Shown here: one piece after another, positions 45,071 to 54,408 of the stretch
Position numbering within the stretch: position 1 is the stretch's first letter
Layout: each line of letters starts with the position of its first letter
Origin: Anaerolineales bacterium
GTDB lineage: Bacteria > Chloroflexota > Anaerolineae > Anaerolineales > Villigracilaceae
Direction of reading: 5' to 3'
DNA length: 64,000 nucleotides
Assembly (NCBI GenBank): GCA_030583925.1
Contig: CP129482.1
Location: forward strand, 2,108,001 to 2,172,000
Translations under genes and position numbers: made by a program
Notes under the pieces: model-generated
What the model saw: only the letters and a program-made list of their open reading frames with translations
Databases searched by the model: none
Told to the model about the DNA's origin: nothing

Positions 45071-45819
45071 GATTCCATCGGTCGTTCAATCGGCAGGCGC
45101 ACCGTCATACGCCGCACTGCGTCGCCTTCGCGTGAGGTAAATTTCAACGCTAAAACGCTGATGTCGTCCGCCGGACGATTGTCATCGAGGTTGACCGCCT
45201 GCGCCAGAAGCGAATCGGCGAGGAACTGCGGGCTGGGATTTTGATCTTCCAGCACAGAACGGATCGTCGCGCCGACGTCTAAAGGCGTACCGCGTCGTTC
45301 GCCGGCGTGCACCAAACCGTCAGAGTAGATGACGATCAGTAAACCGGGTTCAATTGTAAGTTCGGTGATGAGCGGACGTACGTCACGCGAAGTTCCCAGC
45401 GGAATACTTTCCGAATCCAGTTTGTCAATTTTCTCTCCCCGGCAGATGAACAACGGCGACGGATTGTTGCGCGTCAAAACGATAGTGCGGCTGTGCATAT
45501 CCAGAGAAGCGATATTCAGCGTGCAAATAACCTTTCCCTGCTTCTCGGTGAACAACGCATCCGAAGCCGCACGCGCCGCCGCTCCGTCACGGACGCCTTC
45601 GGCGAGCAAGCCGATCACTTTGCGGACAACCATCTGCGAGACGGCTTTCGCGCCCCGCCCGGAGGTCTGCCCATCCGCAAGTACAACGGACAACCCGCCG
45701 TTCGGTCTCTCGACGACTTCAAGCGTGTCGCCGCTCTCGGATGTGGCGTATTTGTTGATCTTGGCGACCGCGATCTGCAATTCCATATTCACGATTTTAC
45801 TATGGAGTTGCTGGTTCAT
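45067..45819 (-). CDS. SpoIIE/PP2C-type phosphatase
   Basis: 250 residues (239 if it starts at the ATG at 45786; neither start has a good ribosome binding site). Metal-binding motifs of the PPM fold are present: SVVLADGQTSGRG, IVIYSDGLVHAG and DDISVLALKF. Such proteins remove phosphate from Ser/Thr of anti-anti-sigma or other partners. It is first in a four-gene unit with a channel-like protein, a P-loop protein and an M1 peptidase. Confidence 0.8.
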   Translation of the reverse strand: MNQQLHSKIVNMELQIAVAKINKYATSESGDTLEVVERPNGGLSVVLADGQTSGRGAKAVSQMVVRKVIGLLAEGVRDGAAARAASDALFTEKQGKVICTLNIASLDMHSRTIVLTRNNPSPLFICRGEKIDKLDSESIPLGTSRDVRPLITELTIEPGLLIVIYSDGLVHAGERRGTPLDVGATIRSVLEDQNPSPQFLADSLLAQAVNLDDNRPADDISVLALKFTSREGDAVRRMTVRLPIERPMES

Positions 45820-45834
45820 TGAGGCGGCTAATGA

Positions 45835-45908
45835 AAACCATTAAGCCACAGAGCGCACAGAGAACGTTGAGAGAAAAACTCAAAATCTCTGTGGACTCTG
45901 TGGCTTAA
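45835..45908. repeat. Palindromic repeat family G
   Basis: ATTAAGCCACAGAG is mirrored by CTCTGTGGCTTAAC, with inner ACTCAAAATCTC. Related copies (TTAGTCACAGAG/CTCTGTGACTAAAT) lie at 51005-51055 and in part within 13538-13892. Confidence 0.8.
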
Positions 45909-45944
45909 CACACTCAATTAGCCACTCCCCCGTTCATTCCGTCC

Positions 45945-45973
45945 TTGACGCACCCACCTCCACCCGCTATAAT
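45945..45973 (+). promoter_or_regulatory. Sigma-70-type promoter of rpmF-fabD
   Basis: TTGACG (45945-45950), a 17-base spacer and TATAAT (45968-45973). The expected start is near 45980, so palindrome F (45995-46016) is in the 5' leader of the transcript. Confidence 0.8.
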
Positions 45974-45994
45974 CTGCCCGCTTATGCCAGAAGT

Positions 45995-46016
45995 AGCGAC
46001 GACTTAAGTCGTCGCT
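45995..46016. repeat. Palindromic repeat family F (22 bases, perfect)
   Basis: Arms AGCGACGACTT and AAGTCGTCGCT, the same element as at 35071-35096. It lies in the predicted rpmF 5' leader. Confidence 0.85.
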
Positions 46017-46041
46017 GCGCAATTTTTCAAGGAGAAAGACA

Positions 46042-46242
46042 ATGCCCCCACATCCAAAGCGCAAGCATTCGAAAAGCCGCCGCGACAACCGCCGCGCGCA
46101 TGATGCCTTGCAGCCTCGCAACCTCACCGCCTGCTCGAACTGCGGTTCCATGCGCCTTCCGCACACGGTCTGCCCGAACTGCGGATTCTACGAAGGGCGC
46201 GAAGTGGTTGAAGTGAAAAAAGAAAAAAAGAAATCGGAATAA
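46042..46242 (+). CDS. rpmF: Ribosomal protein bL32
   Basis: 66 residues, basic at the N-terminus (PPHPKRKHSKSRRDNRRAHD) with a zinc finger (CSNCGSMRLPHTVCPNCG). Part of the large ribosomal subunit. An AAGGAG site lies upstream. It precedes fabD, as in many bacteria. Confidence 0.95.
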   Translation: MPPHPKRKHSKSRRDNRRAHDALQPRNLTACSNCGSMRLPHTVCPNCGFYEGREVVEVKKEKKKSE

Positions 46243-46250
46243 ACCACCGG

Positions 46251-46280
46251 CGGGTCGTGACCAACACGACCCGTTTGTGT
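46251..46280 (+). terminator. Terminator-like hairpin between rpmF and fabD
   Basis: CGGGTCGTG-ACCAA-CACGACCCG followed by TTTGTGTTTT. It ends 11 bases before the fabD ATG. It probably reduces read-through so that fabD is made less than bL32. Confidence 0.6.
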
Positions 46281-46290
46281 TTTAAGTGAC

Positions 46291-47235
46291 ATGAAACTCA
46301 CCTCCCAAACCACAGCGTTCATCTTCCCCGGTCAAGGCTCGCAATCGGTCGGCATGGGCAAAGACCTCGCCGCGCAATACCCAAGCGCAAAATCGTTTTT
46401 CGACGAAGCCGACGCGCTCTTCGGTCGCGTCTTCTCGCAACTCATGTGGGACGGACCCGACACCGAACTCAATGACACGGTCAACACGCAACCCGCGTTA
46501 TACATCCACTCGATCGCCGCGTGGACGACGTTCACGCGTCTTTATCCGGACGTTCGACCCGCCTCAATGGCGGGACATTCCCTAGGGGAATTGTCCGCGC
46601 TCACCGCTTCGGGCGCGCTCCCCTTCGCCGACGGACTCAAGCTCGTCCGCACGCGCGGCGAATTGATGAAGCGCGCCGGGGAATTGAATCCCGGCGGCAT
46701 GGCGGCAATTTTAGGTTTAGATATTCCCACGCTCGAAAAAGTCTGCGCCGAGGCAAGCGCGGGAGGCGAAATTGTCCAAGTTGCAAACGACAACTGTCCG
46801 GGGCAAGTGGTGATCTCCGGTCATAAGCCCGCGCTCGAACGCGCGATGGAAGCAGCAAAGTCCGCCGGGGCGAAGCGCGCGAAGGCGCTCGCGGTCAGTA
46901 TCGCCGCACACTCGCCTTTGATGGATTCGATCCAAAAAGAATGGAATGCGGCGGTGGACGCCTGCGCGATGAACAACCCCGTAATTCCTGTAATTAGCAA
47001 CGTGTATGCCAAGCCAATGACCGCCGCCGACGAGTTACGCGCCGACATCAAAGCGCAGATGCAATCACGCGTTCGCTGGACCGAATCTGTGGAGGGGATG
47101 CGCGGGATGGGGATCCAGTCATACGTCGAGGCAGGAAGCGGGGATGTCTTGCTGGGGCTTGTCAAACGGATTGACGCGTCCGCCAGCCGCTATCCGCTGG
47201 GCAAACCGGAAGATTTCGCCGCGCTGGAAGGTTGA
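46291..47235 (+). CDS. fabD: Malonyl-CoA:ACP transacylase
   Basis: 314 residues. FPGQGSQSVGMG and the nucleophile elbow GHSLGELSALTASG (Ser), with the catalytic His in SIAAHSPLM. It loads malonyl groups on acyl carrier protein for fatty-acid synthesis. No ACP or other fab genes follow; the next gene is uncharacterised and begins four bases after the stop. Confidence 0.95.
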   Translation: MKLTSQTTAFIFPGQGSQSVGMGKDLAAQYPSAKSFFDEADALFGRVFSQLMWDGPDTELNDTVNTQPALYIHSIAAWTTFTRLYPDVRPASMAGHSLGELSALTASGALPFADGLKLVRTRGELMKRAGELNPGGMAAILGLDIPTLEKVCAEASAGGEIVQVANDNCPGQVVISGHKPALERAMEAAKSAGAKRAKALAVSIAAHSPLMDSIQKEWNAAVDACAMNNPVIPVISNVYAKPMTAADELRADIKAQMQSRVRWTESVEGMRGMGIQSYVEAGSGDVLLGLVKRIDASASRYPLGKPEDFAALEG

Positions 47236-47238
47236 GAG

Positions 47239-47667
47239 ATGACAGACATCAAAATCCGAATCGAAAATGCAAAGAAGACTATCACCGGCAACGAGTCTTT
47301 GCTCGACATGCTCGACGCCGAAGCCGCGACGATGTTGTTGAATTGGGGCATGGAACTCGCAGGCGGCATCGCTCAATCCACCTCAGGCATGGACGATGCG
47401 TCCGCCGAATTGAGCATGGAGCCGAGGCTAAAAGCGTTGCGACAATTTATACGCGCTACCGGGAATTGGGCGGCGGGGAAATATGCCGATGCCTCCAGCC
47501 GCGCGCAATTGAAAGACAAGTTGCTGGAACATTTGAAAACCATGCGCGGCGCGAACGCTTCGCTCCCATCTGCCGCGGAATTGGACGGTTTATTAGCAAA
47601 CTCGACCGGCGCGACCCAACAGCAATCTATTGCGAAGTTGAAAGAATTGCTGGCGAAGCCGGGCTGA
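47239..47667 (+). CDS. Conserved-looking helical protein, unknown function
   Basis: 142 residues, soluble, mainly helical by composition (TMLLNWGMELAGGIAQS; ALRQFIRATGNWAAGK). It is sandwiched in an operon between fabD and the PLD gene with gaps of three and two bases. It resembles no family I know. Confidence 0.65.
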   Translation: MTDIKIRIENAKKTITGNESLLDMLDAEAATMLLNWGMELAGGIAQSTSGMDDASAELSMEPRLKALRQFIRATGNWAAGKYADASSRAQLKDKLLEHLKTMRGANASLPSAAELDGLLANSTGATQQQSIAKLKELLAKPG

Positions 47668-47669
47668 GC

Positions 47670-48878
47670 ATGTCTAGGCGGCGGAGGATTTCGCGCACCA
47701 ACGCGTTAGGCACGATCGTTGGCTTGATCTTTGTCTGCGTGTTGAGCGTGACGGCATTATTCACCGAGAGCGGATCGAGCAATGGCAACTCCGGCAATAT
47801 CACACCAACTTTGCCAGTTGATCAGCCGGTCACGCAAGCTCCGTTGCCGGGCGAAACGCCGAGTATCCCGCCGCCAAGCGGCGCGTGGTGGGAAGTTTAT
47901 TTTACCGATCGACTCAACATCAACGACCCGTCGGTGTGGCAAAATTCTGTCGAGGGCAAATTGATCGAGAAGATCAACGCGGCGCAAAACAGCATTCATA
48001 TCGCGGCGTTTGAGTTTGACCTCACCCCGGTCGCTGAAGCGTTGATCGCGGCGCGCCAACGCGGCGTGGATGTCCGCTGGGTGACGGATGACGAGCACGG
48101 ACTCGAAGCGGACGAAGAACCGGACCGCGGTCAGTTTGCGATGTTGCAGAGCGCGGGGATCGAAGTCCGCGCCGATAATCGCTCCGCGCTGATGCACAAC
48201 AAATTCATCATTTTCGATTATCAAACCGTGTGGACGGGTTCGACCAACCTCACGAACAATGCAATTTTCAAGCAGGAGAACAACGCGCTGGTAATTCATT
48301 CGCCCGTCGTCGCGGCGATGTACGAGAAAGAATTTCAGGAAATGTGGGCTGGTCAGTTCGGGCCCCGGTCGCCTTCGCAGTTGGCGGAACAGCACGCCGT
48401 CGTGAATGATTCGGCGGTTTGGGTCGTCTTCACCCCGGAGGATGGCGCGCTCGAACAGGCGATCATCCCGCTGGTCAACGCGGCGCAATTCGAAGTCCGT
48501 TTTTTGGCGTTCAGCTTTACCGATTACCCGTTGGCGAACGCGATGATCCAACGCCTGCAGAACGGCGTCAGCGTTGCTGGGGTGTACGAGCGCGTCGGCA
48601 GTGACACAGAAGCGTCGGAGTTCGATACGCTGTATTGCGCCGGCGTGCCGGTGCGGCGGGATGGCAACCCAAGTTTTATGCACAACAAAGTCATCATCGT
48701 AGACCAGAGATATGTGATCACCGGCTCGCTCAATTACTCGACCAGCGCCGAAACCAGCAACGACGAAAATGTGATCGTTCTGGATAACCCCGAGATCGCC
48801 CGGCTGTATTTGCAGGAATTTGAGCGGATCTGGCCTCAATCCGCCGACCCGGAGCCGGGGACTGTCGTCTGTCAGTAG
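47670..48878 (+). CDS. Phospholipase D-family protein, membrane-anchored
   Basis: 402 residues. An N-terminal membrane anchor (IVGLIFVCVLSVTALF) and a Pro/Thr-rich linker, then two PLD/nuclease repeats with HKD motifs: MHNKFIIFDYQTVWTGSTNL and MHNKVIIVDQRYVITGSLNY. Family members cut phosphodiester bonds in lipids or DNA. The location suggests activity outside the membrane. I chose the ATG at 47670, two bases after the previous stop. Confidence 0.87.
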   Translation: MSRRRRISRTNALGTIVGLIFVCVLSVTALFTESGSSNGNSGNITPTLPVDQPVTQAPLPGETPSIPPPSGAWWEVYFTDRLNINDPSVWQNSVEGKLIEKINAAQNSIHIAAFEFDLTPVAEALIAARQRGVDVRWVTDDEHGLEADEEPDRGQFAMLQSAGIEVRADNRSALMHNKFIIFDYQTVWTGSTNLTNNAIFKQENNALVIHSPVVAAMYEKEFQEMWAGQFGPRSPSQLAEQHAVVNDSAVWVVFTPEDGALEQAIIPLVNAAQFEVRFLAFSFTDYPLANAMIQRLQNGVSVAGVYERVGSDTEASEFDTLYCAGVPVRRDGNPSFMHNKVIIVDQRYVITGSLNYSTSAETSNDENVIVLDNPEIARLYLQEFERIWPQSADPEPGTVVCQ

Positions 48879-48923
48879 GATAAAGGGACAAAATTCAGTT
48901 CCTCCGTAACTAGAATGTGTTAA

Positions 48924-48929
48924 TATAAT
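48924..48929 (+). promoter_or_regulatory. Likely -10 box of pckA
   Basis: TATAAT, 54 bases before the pckA ATG. No convincing -35 hexamer is seen at the usual distance. Confidence 0.4.
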
Positions 48930-48982
48930 TGCGAGGGTCGTCCAACAGGGAAGACCAAATCTTCAACACTACGAGGTGATGA

Positions 48983-50629
48983 ATGGATATGACAAAGAAC
49001 GGAAAAACTCCCACAGAAAACGCCGCGCAAACGCGCCGCGCGGAATATGACCTTTCAAATCACGGAATTTCGGGACTGCGAGTCGCGTATTGGAATTTGC
49101 CGACAGAAGCCCTGTACGAGGAAGCGGTCTATCGCGGCGAAGGGGCGACCACAGCGGGCGGTCCCTTCGTGGCTCACACGGGGAAGTACACCGGGCGGGC
49201 AGCCAGCGATAAATTTGTGATCAAGCATGCAGACTCAGAAAATAATATATGGTGGGGAACGCAGAACCGCGCGTTTGACGGCGGCAAATTCGACGCGCTG
49301 TACAGCCGCATGACGGAGTATCTCAAAGGGCGCGACGTGTTCGTGCAGGACGTCTACGCGGGCGCGGACCCAAAATACCGGTTGAATGTGCGTTTCGTTA
49401 CCGAAGAGGCTTGGCATGGGATGTTCGTCCGCAATATGTTCATCCTCCCGGAGACGCCCGAAGAGATCAAGAACTTTACGCCCGGCTTCACCATTGTTGA
49501 CGTGCCGAGTTTCAAAGCGGACCCCGCTACGGACGGGACGCGTACAGAAACGTTTATTTTAGTGAACCTCGAACGGAAACTGGCGATCGTTGGCAACACG
49601 CGTTATGCCGGAGAATTAAAGAAATCCATCTTCTCCCTACTAAATTATCTTCTGCCGCTGAAGGGCGTGATGTCCATGCACTGCTCGGCAAACGTTAACC
49701 CCAACGACCCGAACGATGTGGCGTTGTTCTTCGGCTTGAGCGGAACCGGCAAGACGACTCTCTCCGCGGACCCGACCCGTTTGCTCATCGGCGACGACGA
49801 ACACGGCTGGAGCGACGACGGCGTCTTCAATTACGAAGGCGGATGCTACGCCAAGGTGATCGGACTCTCGCAGTCGGCGGAGCCGGAAATTTACGCGACG
49901 ACGCGCATGTTCGGGACGATTCTCGAAAACGTGGTGTTTGATCCAGCCACCCGCGCCATTGACCTCAACGACGCCTCGCTCACCGAGAATACGCGTTCCT
50001 CCTATCCGTTGAGGTTCATTTCTAACTCAGTGCCAGAGAAAAAGGCGGGACACCCGAAGAATATCGTGTTCCTCACCGCGGACGCGACGGGCGTCATGCC
50101 CCCCATCGCGCGCTTGTCGGTGGATCAGGCGTTGTACCAGTTCATTTCCGGGTACACAGCCAAACTGGCGGGAACCGAAGCGGGCTTGGGCAAGGAACCG
50201 GTCGCGACGTTTTCCGTCTGTTTCGGCGCTCCGTTCATGATGCTCCATCCATCCAAATATGCCGAACTGTTAAAGCAGAAGATCGAAAAGCACAACGTGA
50301 AGTGCTGGCTTGTCAACACCGGCTGGGTGGGCGGTCCCTTCGGCGTGGGCAATCGCATCTCGATCAAGCATACGCGCGCGTTGTTGAACGCGGCGTTGAC
50401 CGGTAAACTCGACAAAGTCAGTTACAAGGTTGATCCCGTCTTTGGTTTTGAAGTGCCAACCACTTGCCCGGATGTTCCCAATGAAGTGCTCGATCCGTCG
50501 TCTTCGTGGAAAGATAAAAGCGAATACGATGCCAAATACAAGGCGCTCGCCCAAAAATTTATCGAGAATTTCAAACAGTTTGCAGACGGAACGCCAAAGG
50601 AATGGCTCGAAGCAGGACCAAAGGTGTAA
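48983..50629 (+). CDS. pckA: Phosphoenolpyruvate carboxykinase (ATP)
   Basis: 548 residues. Converts oxaloacetate and ATP to phosphoenolpyruvate. The P-loop FFGLSGTGKTTLSADPTR, the metal site IGDDEHGWSD and the substrate-binding FVAHTGKYTGRAASDKF are all present. Length is normal. GAGGTG lies before the ATG. A second ATG two codons later is also possible. Confidence 0.95.
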   Translation: MDMTKNGKTPTENAAQTRRAEYDLSNHGISGLRVAYWNLPTEALYEEAVYRGEGATTAGGPFVAHTGKYTGRAASDKFVIKHADSENNIWWGTQNRAFDGGKFDALYSRMTEYLKGRDVFVQDVYAGADPKYRLNVRFVTEEAWHGMFVRNMFILPETPEEIKNFTPGFTIVDVPSFKADPATDGTRTETFILVNLERKLAIVGNTRYAGELKKSIFSLLNYLLPLKGVMSMHCSANVNPNDPNDVALFFGLSGTGKTTLSADPTRLLIGDDEHGWSDDGVFNYEGGCYAKVIGLSQSAEPEIYATTRMFGTILENVVFDPATRAIDLNDASLTENTRSSYPLRFISNSVPEKKAGHPKNIVFLTADATGVMPPIARLSVDQALYQFISGYTAKLAGTEAGLGKEPVATFSVCFGAPFMMLHPSKYAELLKQKIEKHNVKCWLVNTGWVGGPFGVGNRISIKHTRALLNAALTGKLDKVSYKVDPVFGFEVPTTCPDVPNEVLDPSSSWKDKSEYDAKYKALAQKFIENFKQFADGTPKEWLEAGPKV

Positions 50630-50631
50630 AC

Positions 50632-50662
50632 GACAGCCCTCCGAAAACTTCGGAGGGCTGTT
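50632..50662. terminator. Terminator between pckA and the emfourin gene
   Basis: CAGCCCTCCGA-AAAC-TTCGGAGGGCTG, then TTTGATTT. It separates two convergent genes and may act on both strands. Confidence 0.8.
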
Positions 50663-50666
50663 TGAT

Positions 50667-50987
50667 TTAATGTTTCTTCAACTGCTTTCTCGCCAAGCGA
50701 TTGAGTAGTTCGAGTAGTTCTTGCATTTTTTCGTCTTCGGGCGCGTCGCCGGTGATGATGGTGTGTTGCCATTTCTCCGCCTCGACGGTGATAGTGTAGG
50801 TGAATTGATCGGGCATGGAGTTATCGCTGATCAGTTTTGCAGGCAGTTCGGGGAAATCCAATTCGTCGAGCAAGCTTCTGAGTAAAACTGCCTGCTCGTC
50901 GGAGAGATCGTGCAGATCAAGGTCTGCCGCGAGGCGCATGTTGGCGAATCCGCCGGTGCGTTCGAATTTAATTCGTTCTACTTCCAT
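50667..50987 (-). CDS. Emfourin-type protease inhibitor
   Basis: 106 residues. IKFERTGGFANMRLAADLD at the N-terminus and DQFTYTITVEAEKWQHTII match the emfourin pattern, proteins that inhibit protealysin-like M4 peptidases. The gene lies directly downstream of an M4 peptidase gene on the same strand, as in known pairs. The C-terminus is a helix rich in Leu and Lys. The inhibition itself is inferred from family and position. Confidence 0.8.
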   Translation of the reverse strand: MEVERIKFERTGGFANMRLAADLDLHDLSDEQAVLLRSLLDELDFPELPAKLISDNSMPDQFTYTITVEAEKWQHTIITGDAPEDEKMQELLELLNRLARKQLKKH

Positions 50988-51004
50988 CGTTCAAACTCCT
51001 TGCT

Positions 51005-51055
51005 TAGTCACAGAGAACATTGAGAAAAAACTCAGAGAACTCTGTGACTAAATAC
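51005..51055. repeat. Palindromic repeat family G
   Basis: TTAGTCACAGAG and CTCTGTGACTAA with inner GAGAAAAAACTC. It lies between the peptidase stop and the inhibitor start, so it is in the middle of the pair's transcript. Confidence 0.75.
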
Positions 51056-51057
51056 TT

Positions 51058-52194
51058 TCACGCCGCGCCGATGAAGCGCAACGCGGCTTCGAAACATCCT
51101 TTCGGTTCAGTTTCGCCGCCGACAGTGAGACCGACTCCCGCCCAGCCGTTCTTGACTGCTTGTTGTTCAAGGCTACCACTGCCGAACAACTCTCCCGCCG
51201 TCTGATGCGTGAGGTCCGCGCATTGCTGGAAGTTCGAGTTCTCGCCGAGTTTGTCGCGCAGAGTCACGTACCAGATCCGTCCGGCTTTTTCCCACGCGTT
51301 GCCGCCAATCTCCATTGCCGTCAGATAAAATGCGTGGTTCGGGATGCCTGAATTGATATGCACGCCGCCGTTGTCGCTGATGGTGTTGACGTAATCGCGC
51401 ATGTGCGCGGGTTGCGGATCCTTGCCTAATACGGAATCGTCATACGCGGTTCCCGGCGCTTTCATCGTGCGGATACCGATTCCGTTCACGTTTTCGGTGA
51501 GCAAACCCGCGCCGATGATCCAATCCGCTTGATCGGCGGTTTGCCCGAGTTGATATTGTTTTACCAACGAACCGAACACGTCGGACATGTGCTCGTTCAG
51601 CGCGCCGGGCTGCTGTGAGTAAACGAGTTTCGCTTCGAATTGCGTTACGCCGTGCGTGAGTTCGTGACCGATGATGTCAATCGCAATGGTAAAACGGTTG
51701 AAGAGACGCTCGTCGGTGGGAAGGTTTTCGTCGCCGTCGCCGTAGACCATTTGCTTGCCGTCCCAGAAAGCGTTGTCGTAGCCTGTCCGATAATGGACGC
51801 TGGAGTCGAGCCGCATGGCATTGTCGTTGATGGAATTTCTTCCATATACATCTTTATACAGATCGTACGTGACGCCACAGCCATCGTATGCTTCGTTGAC
51901 CGCCGCGTCGGACGAAGGCGGGTCGCCCTCCTTGCGGACAATTGATCCAGGCAAGGAGGAACCGTTCCTCACGTCGTAGATGATGCGTTCTTTTCCCCCG
52001 CCAGCCGCTAGCGGAAGAGTCGAGGTGAACAAATCATGAAGGCTTGCCCGCATCGCCCATTCCGCTTTCATTTGGTAACCAACCGCGATGTTATCCATCG
52101 CTTTTTGTTTTTGCGACTCGGTGCCGTTAGTGGCGATCTCCTTGAGCATATGCTCCGGGAGGATACATTCGATAGGATGACGGTGGTTGTGCAT
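51058..52194 (-). CDS. M4-family (protealysin-like) metallopeptidase
   Basis: 378 residues. No signal peptide. The short propeptide starts MHNHRHPIECILPEHML, typical for protealysin-like enzymes, where a Cys near the start may switch off the zinc site. The catalytic domain has IIGHELTHGVTQF, GALNEHMSDVFG and a later His in NDNGGVHINSG-like sequence (DNGGVHINSGIPNHAF). Probably a cytosolic or secreted neutral protease, controlled by the emfourin-type inhibitor downstream. Confidence 0.9.
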   Translation of the reverse strand: MHNHRHPIECILPEHMLKEIATNGTESQKQKAMDNIAVGYQMKAEWAMRASLHDLFTSTLPLAAGGGKERIIYDVRNGSSLPGSIVRKEGDPPSSDAAVNEAYDGCGVTYDLYKDVYGRNSINDNAMRLDSSVHYRTGYDNAFWDGKQMVYGDGDENLPTDERLFNRFTIAIDIIGHELTHGVTQFEAKLVYSQQPGALNEHMSDVFGSLVKQYQLGQTADQADWIIGAGLLTENVNGIGIRTMKAPGTAYDDSVLGKDPQPAHMRDYVNTISDNGGVHINSGIPNHAFYLTAMEIGGNAWEKAGRIWYVTLRDKLGENSNFQQCADLTHQTAGELFGSGSLEQQAVKNGWAGVGLTVGGETEPKGCFEAALRFIGAA

Positions 52195-52295
52195 GGGATA
52201 TCCTTTCCTGTACGCTAATCTGGAGGAGGCAAATTCAGTATACGTCTTTTTGAAACAGATTTCAATCGCCTACTGGTCACTGCTCATCGATCCTC

Positions 52296-52793
52296 TTACA
52301 CCACGCTCAGCAACGTCTGTTTCTGTTCCACGCTTTCGCCCGCCTTGACCTTAAGACGGCTCACTTTCCCATCACGCGGCGATTTCAACTCATTCTGCAT
52401 CTTCATGGATTCAAGAATGAGAAGCACTTGTCCCTTTTTGACTTCTTGTCCATCCTCGACCGGCACGGCAACGACCAACCCGGGCATCGGAGATTTGAGC
52501 AGGAACTCACCGGTCTCCGCCACGCCTCCGCCGGCTGCGGCGCGCAAACGTTTCTCGCGTTCATCCTCGACCACGACGGGGTACAACCGTCCGCGTAGAA
52601 GCACTTGCCAGCTATCGTCGCCGCGCGCGATATATGATTCGTGTGATTTGCCGTCTGCGATCAACGAGTAGACGGGCTGTCCGCTGACCGCTTCGAAATC
52701 TATCTGATACGTTTTACCATTGACCGTGACGTGCCGTTCGTCAATGATATCAACGATGAATTCCTTGTCTTCGACAGTGGCGATGTACTTCAT
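52296..52793 (-). CDS. Biotin carboxyl carrier protein of acyl-CoA carboxylase
   Basis: 165 residues. The C-terminal biotinyl domain (about 95-165) has [11 protein letters not shown], with the Lys that carries biotin. The N-terminal 90 residues are the linker region seen in pyruvate/acyl-CoA carboxylase carriers. The start at 52793 is just inside the biotin carboxylase stop (ATGA overlap), so the two are translationally coupled. It shuttles carboxyl groups between the products of the genes at 52790-54298 and 54409-55956. Confidence 0.88.
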   Translation of the reverse strand: MKYIATVEDKEFIVDIIDERHVTVNGKTYQIDFEAVSGQPVYSLIADGKSHESYIARGDDSWQVLLRGRLYPVVVEDEREKRLRAAAGGGVAETGEFLLKSPMPGLVVAVPVEDGQEVKKGQVLLILESMKMQNELKSPRDGKVSRLKVKAGESVEQKQTLLSVV

Positions 52794-54298
52794 CGGTTCA
52801 TCCTTTCCCAACGTCCAACCCACTTCCAGTTGCTCGTATCCCTCTCGTTACGTTGGACGATCTGGGCGGCTTTCTCGGTTTCATGATGCGCGACCAGCGA
52901 AGCGAGGATTGCGGCGACTTCCGAATAATCCTGCCGGTTTTCCTCCGCGTTTTCCATTGAGAACCGTTCCTCTACAAAACGCGTATCATATTGCCCGCCC
53001 ATGAAACGCGGCGAGTCCATCAGGGTCTGATGGAAGGGAATATTCGTCCGTACGCCGACGATGCGATATTCCTCCAACGCGCGGCGCATCCGCAAAATGG
53101 CTTGGGCGCGGGTTTCGCCCCACACGATCAACTTCGCGATCATCGGGTCGTAAAAGGGCGTGATCTCGAAGCCCGGATACACGCCGGTATCCACGCGCAC
53201 GCCAGGACCAGTGGGAAGCAGGCTGTGCGTGATCCGTCCCGTCGAAGGCAGGAAATTGTTATACGGATCCTCTGCGTTGACGCGGCATTCGATCGCGTGT
53301 CCGTTAAACGCCACTTCCTCTTGTTTGTAACTCAGCGGTCTGCCGCGCGCAATGCGGATCTGCTCTTTGACAATGTCAATGCCGGTCACCATCTCAGTGA
53401 TCGGATGTTCCACCTGCAAGCGCGTGTTCATCTCTAAAAAGTAAAAATTTTCATCTTTATCGAGCAGAAATTCGATCGTGCCGGCGTTGATGTAATCCAC
53501 AGCCTGCGCCGCTTTCACAGCCACATCGCCCATCCGCGCGCGCAATCCCTCGTCGAGCGCGGACGACGGCGCTTCTTCCAACAATTTTTGGTGCCGCCTT
53601 TGCATCGAACATTCGCGCTCTCCCAAATGAATAACATTCCCATGCTTATCTGCAAGGATTTGGAATTCGATGTGCCGCGCGCCTTTGACGAGTTTCTCCA
53701 AATAGACGTTGCCGTCGCCGAAAGCGGATTCCGCCTCGCGTCGCGCGGACTGGAGGAGGGTCGGCATTTCTTCAAGACTGACCACCTCCCTCATGCCTTT
53801 TCCGCCGCCGCCAGCGGTGGCTTTGATCAACAGCGGGAAGCCGATCTCCGGCGCTTTAGCAAGCAGTTCCTCGTTGGACATATTCCCCACATCTTCAGTG
53901 CCTGGCACAACTGGGACGCCCGCTTTGATGACCGTCGCGCGCGCTTCGGCTTTATCGCCCATCGCCGCGATAGAGGAAGGTTTGGGTCCGATGAATGCAA
54001 TGCCTGCTTCCTCGCACGCCGCGGAGAAATTCTCGCGCTCGGCAAGGAAGCCATACCCCGGATGGATCGCGTCCACATCGGTTTTGCGGGCGATATCCAT
54101 GATCTTATCCGCGCGCAAATAAGATTCGCGTGACGGCGCGGGACCGAGCAAATACGCCTCATCAGCGTAGCGGACGTGCAGCGCGCGCCGATCCGCTTCG
54201 GAATACACTGCCACCGTTTCGATTCCCAACTCGCGGCAAGCGCGGATGATACGGACGGCGATCTCCCCTCGGTTTGCAACCAGAACTTTTTTGAACAT
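52790..54298 (-). CDS. accC: Biotin carboxylase
   Basis: 502 residues. ATP-grasp enzyme that carboxylates biotin. [23 protein letters not shown] at the start, [13 protein letters not shown] (glycine-rich loop), [20 protein letters not shown] stretch ([16 protein letters not shown]) and [17 protein letters not shown] are diagnostic. It works with the carrier and carboxyltransferase encoded beside it, probably as a propionyl- or acetyl-CoA carboxylase. Confidence 0.93.
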   Translation of the reverse strand: MFKKVLVANRGEIAVRIIRACRELGIETVAVYSEADRRALHVRYADEAYLLGPAPSRESYLRADKIMDIARKTDVDAIHPGYGFLAERENFSAACEEAGIAFIGPKPSSIAAMGDKAEARATVIKAGVPVVPGTEDVGNMSNEELLAKAPEIGFPLLIKATAGGGGKGMREVVSLEEMPTLLQSARREAESAFGDGNVYLEKLVKGARHIEFQILADKHGNVIHLGERECSMQRRHQKLLEEAPSSALDEGLRARMGDVAVKAAQAVDYINAGTIEFLLDKDENFYFLEMNTRLQVEHPITEMVTGIDIVKEQIRIARGRPLSYKQEEVAFNGHAIECRVNAEDPYNNFLPSTGRITHSLLPTGPGVRVDTGVYPGFEITPFYDPMIAKLIVWGETRAQAILRMRRALEEYRIVGVRTNIPFHQTLMDSPRFMGGQYDTRFVEERFSMENAEENRQDYSEVAAILASLVAHHETEKAAQIVQRNERDTSNWKWVGRWERMNR

Positions 54299-54311
54299 GA
54301 CACCTCAGGGC

Positions 54312-54407
54312 GTCATTGCGAGGAGCGCACTTGCTCTTTGCGACGAAGCAATCTCCTAACTAGGTGGGGATTGCTTCGCCGAGCTGAAGCGCCACTCGCA
54401 ATGACAC
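54312..54407. repeat. Palindromic repeat family A, complete copy
   Basis: GTCATTGCGAGG and GAAGCAATCTCC to GGGGATTGCTTCGC and CTCGCAATGACAC. It lies inside the carboxylase operon, between the beta subunit and biotin carboxylase genes. Confidence 0.9.
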
Positions 54408-54408
54408 A

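Noticed and set aside
47757..48839. A 360-codon minus-strand frame opposite the PLD gene
   Set aside because: The plus strand carries two HKD motifs; the antisense frame has no recognisable content.
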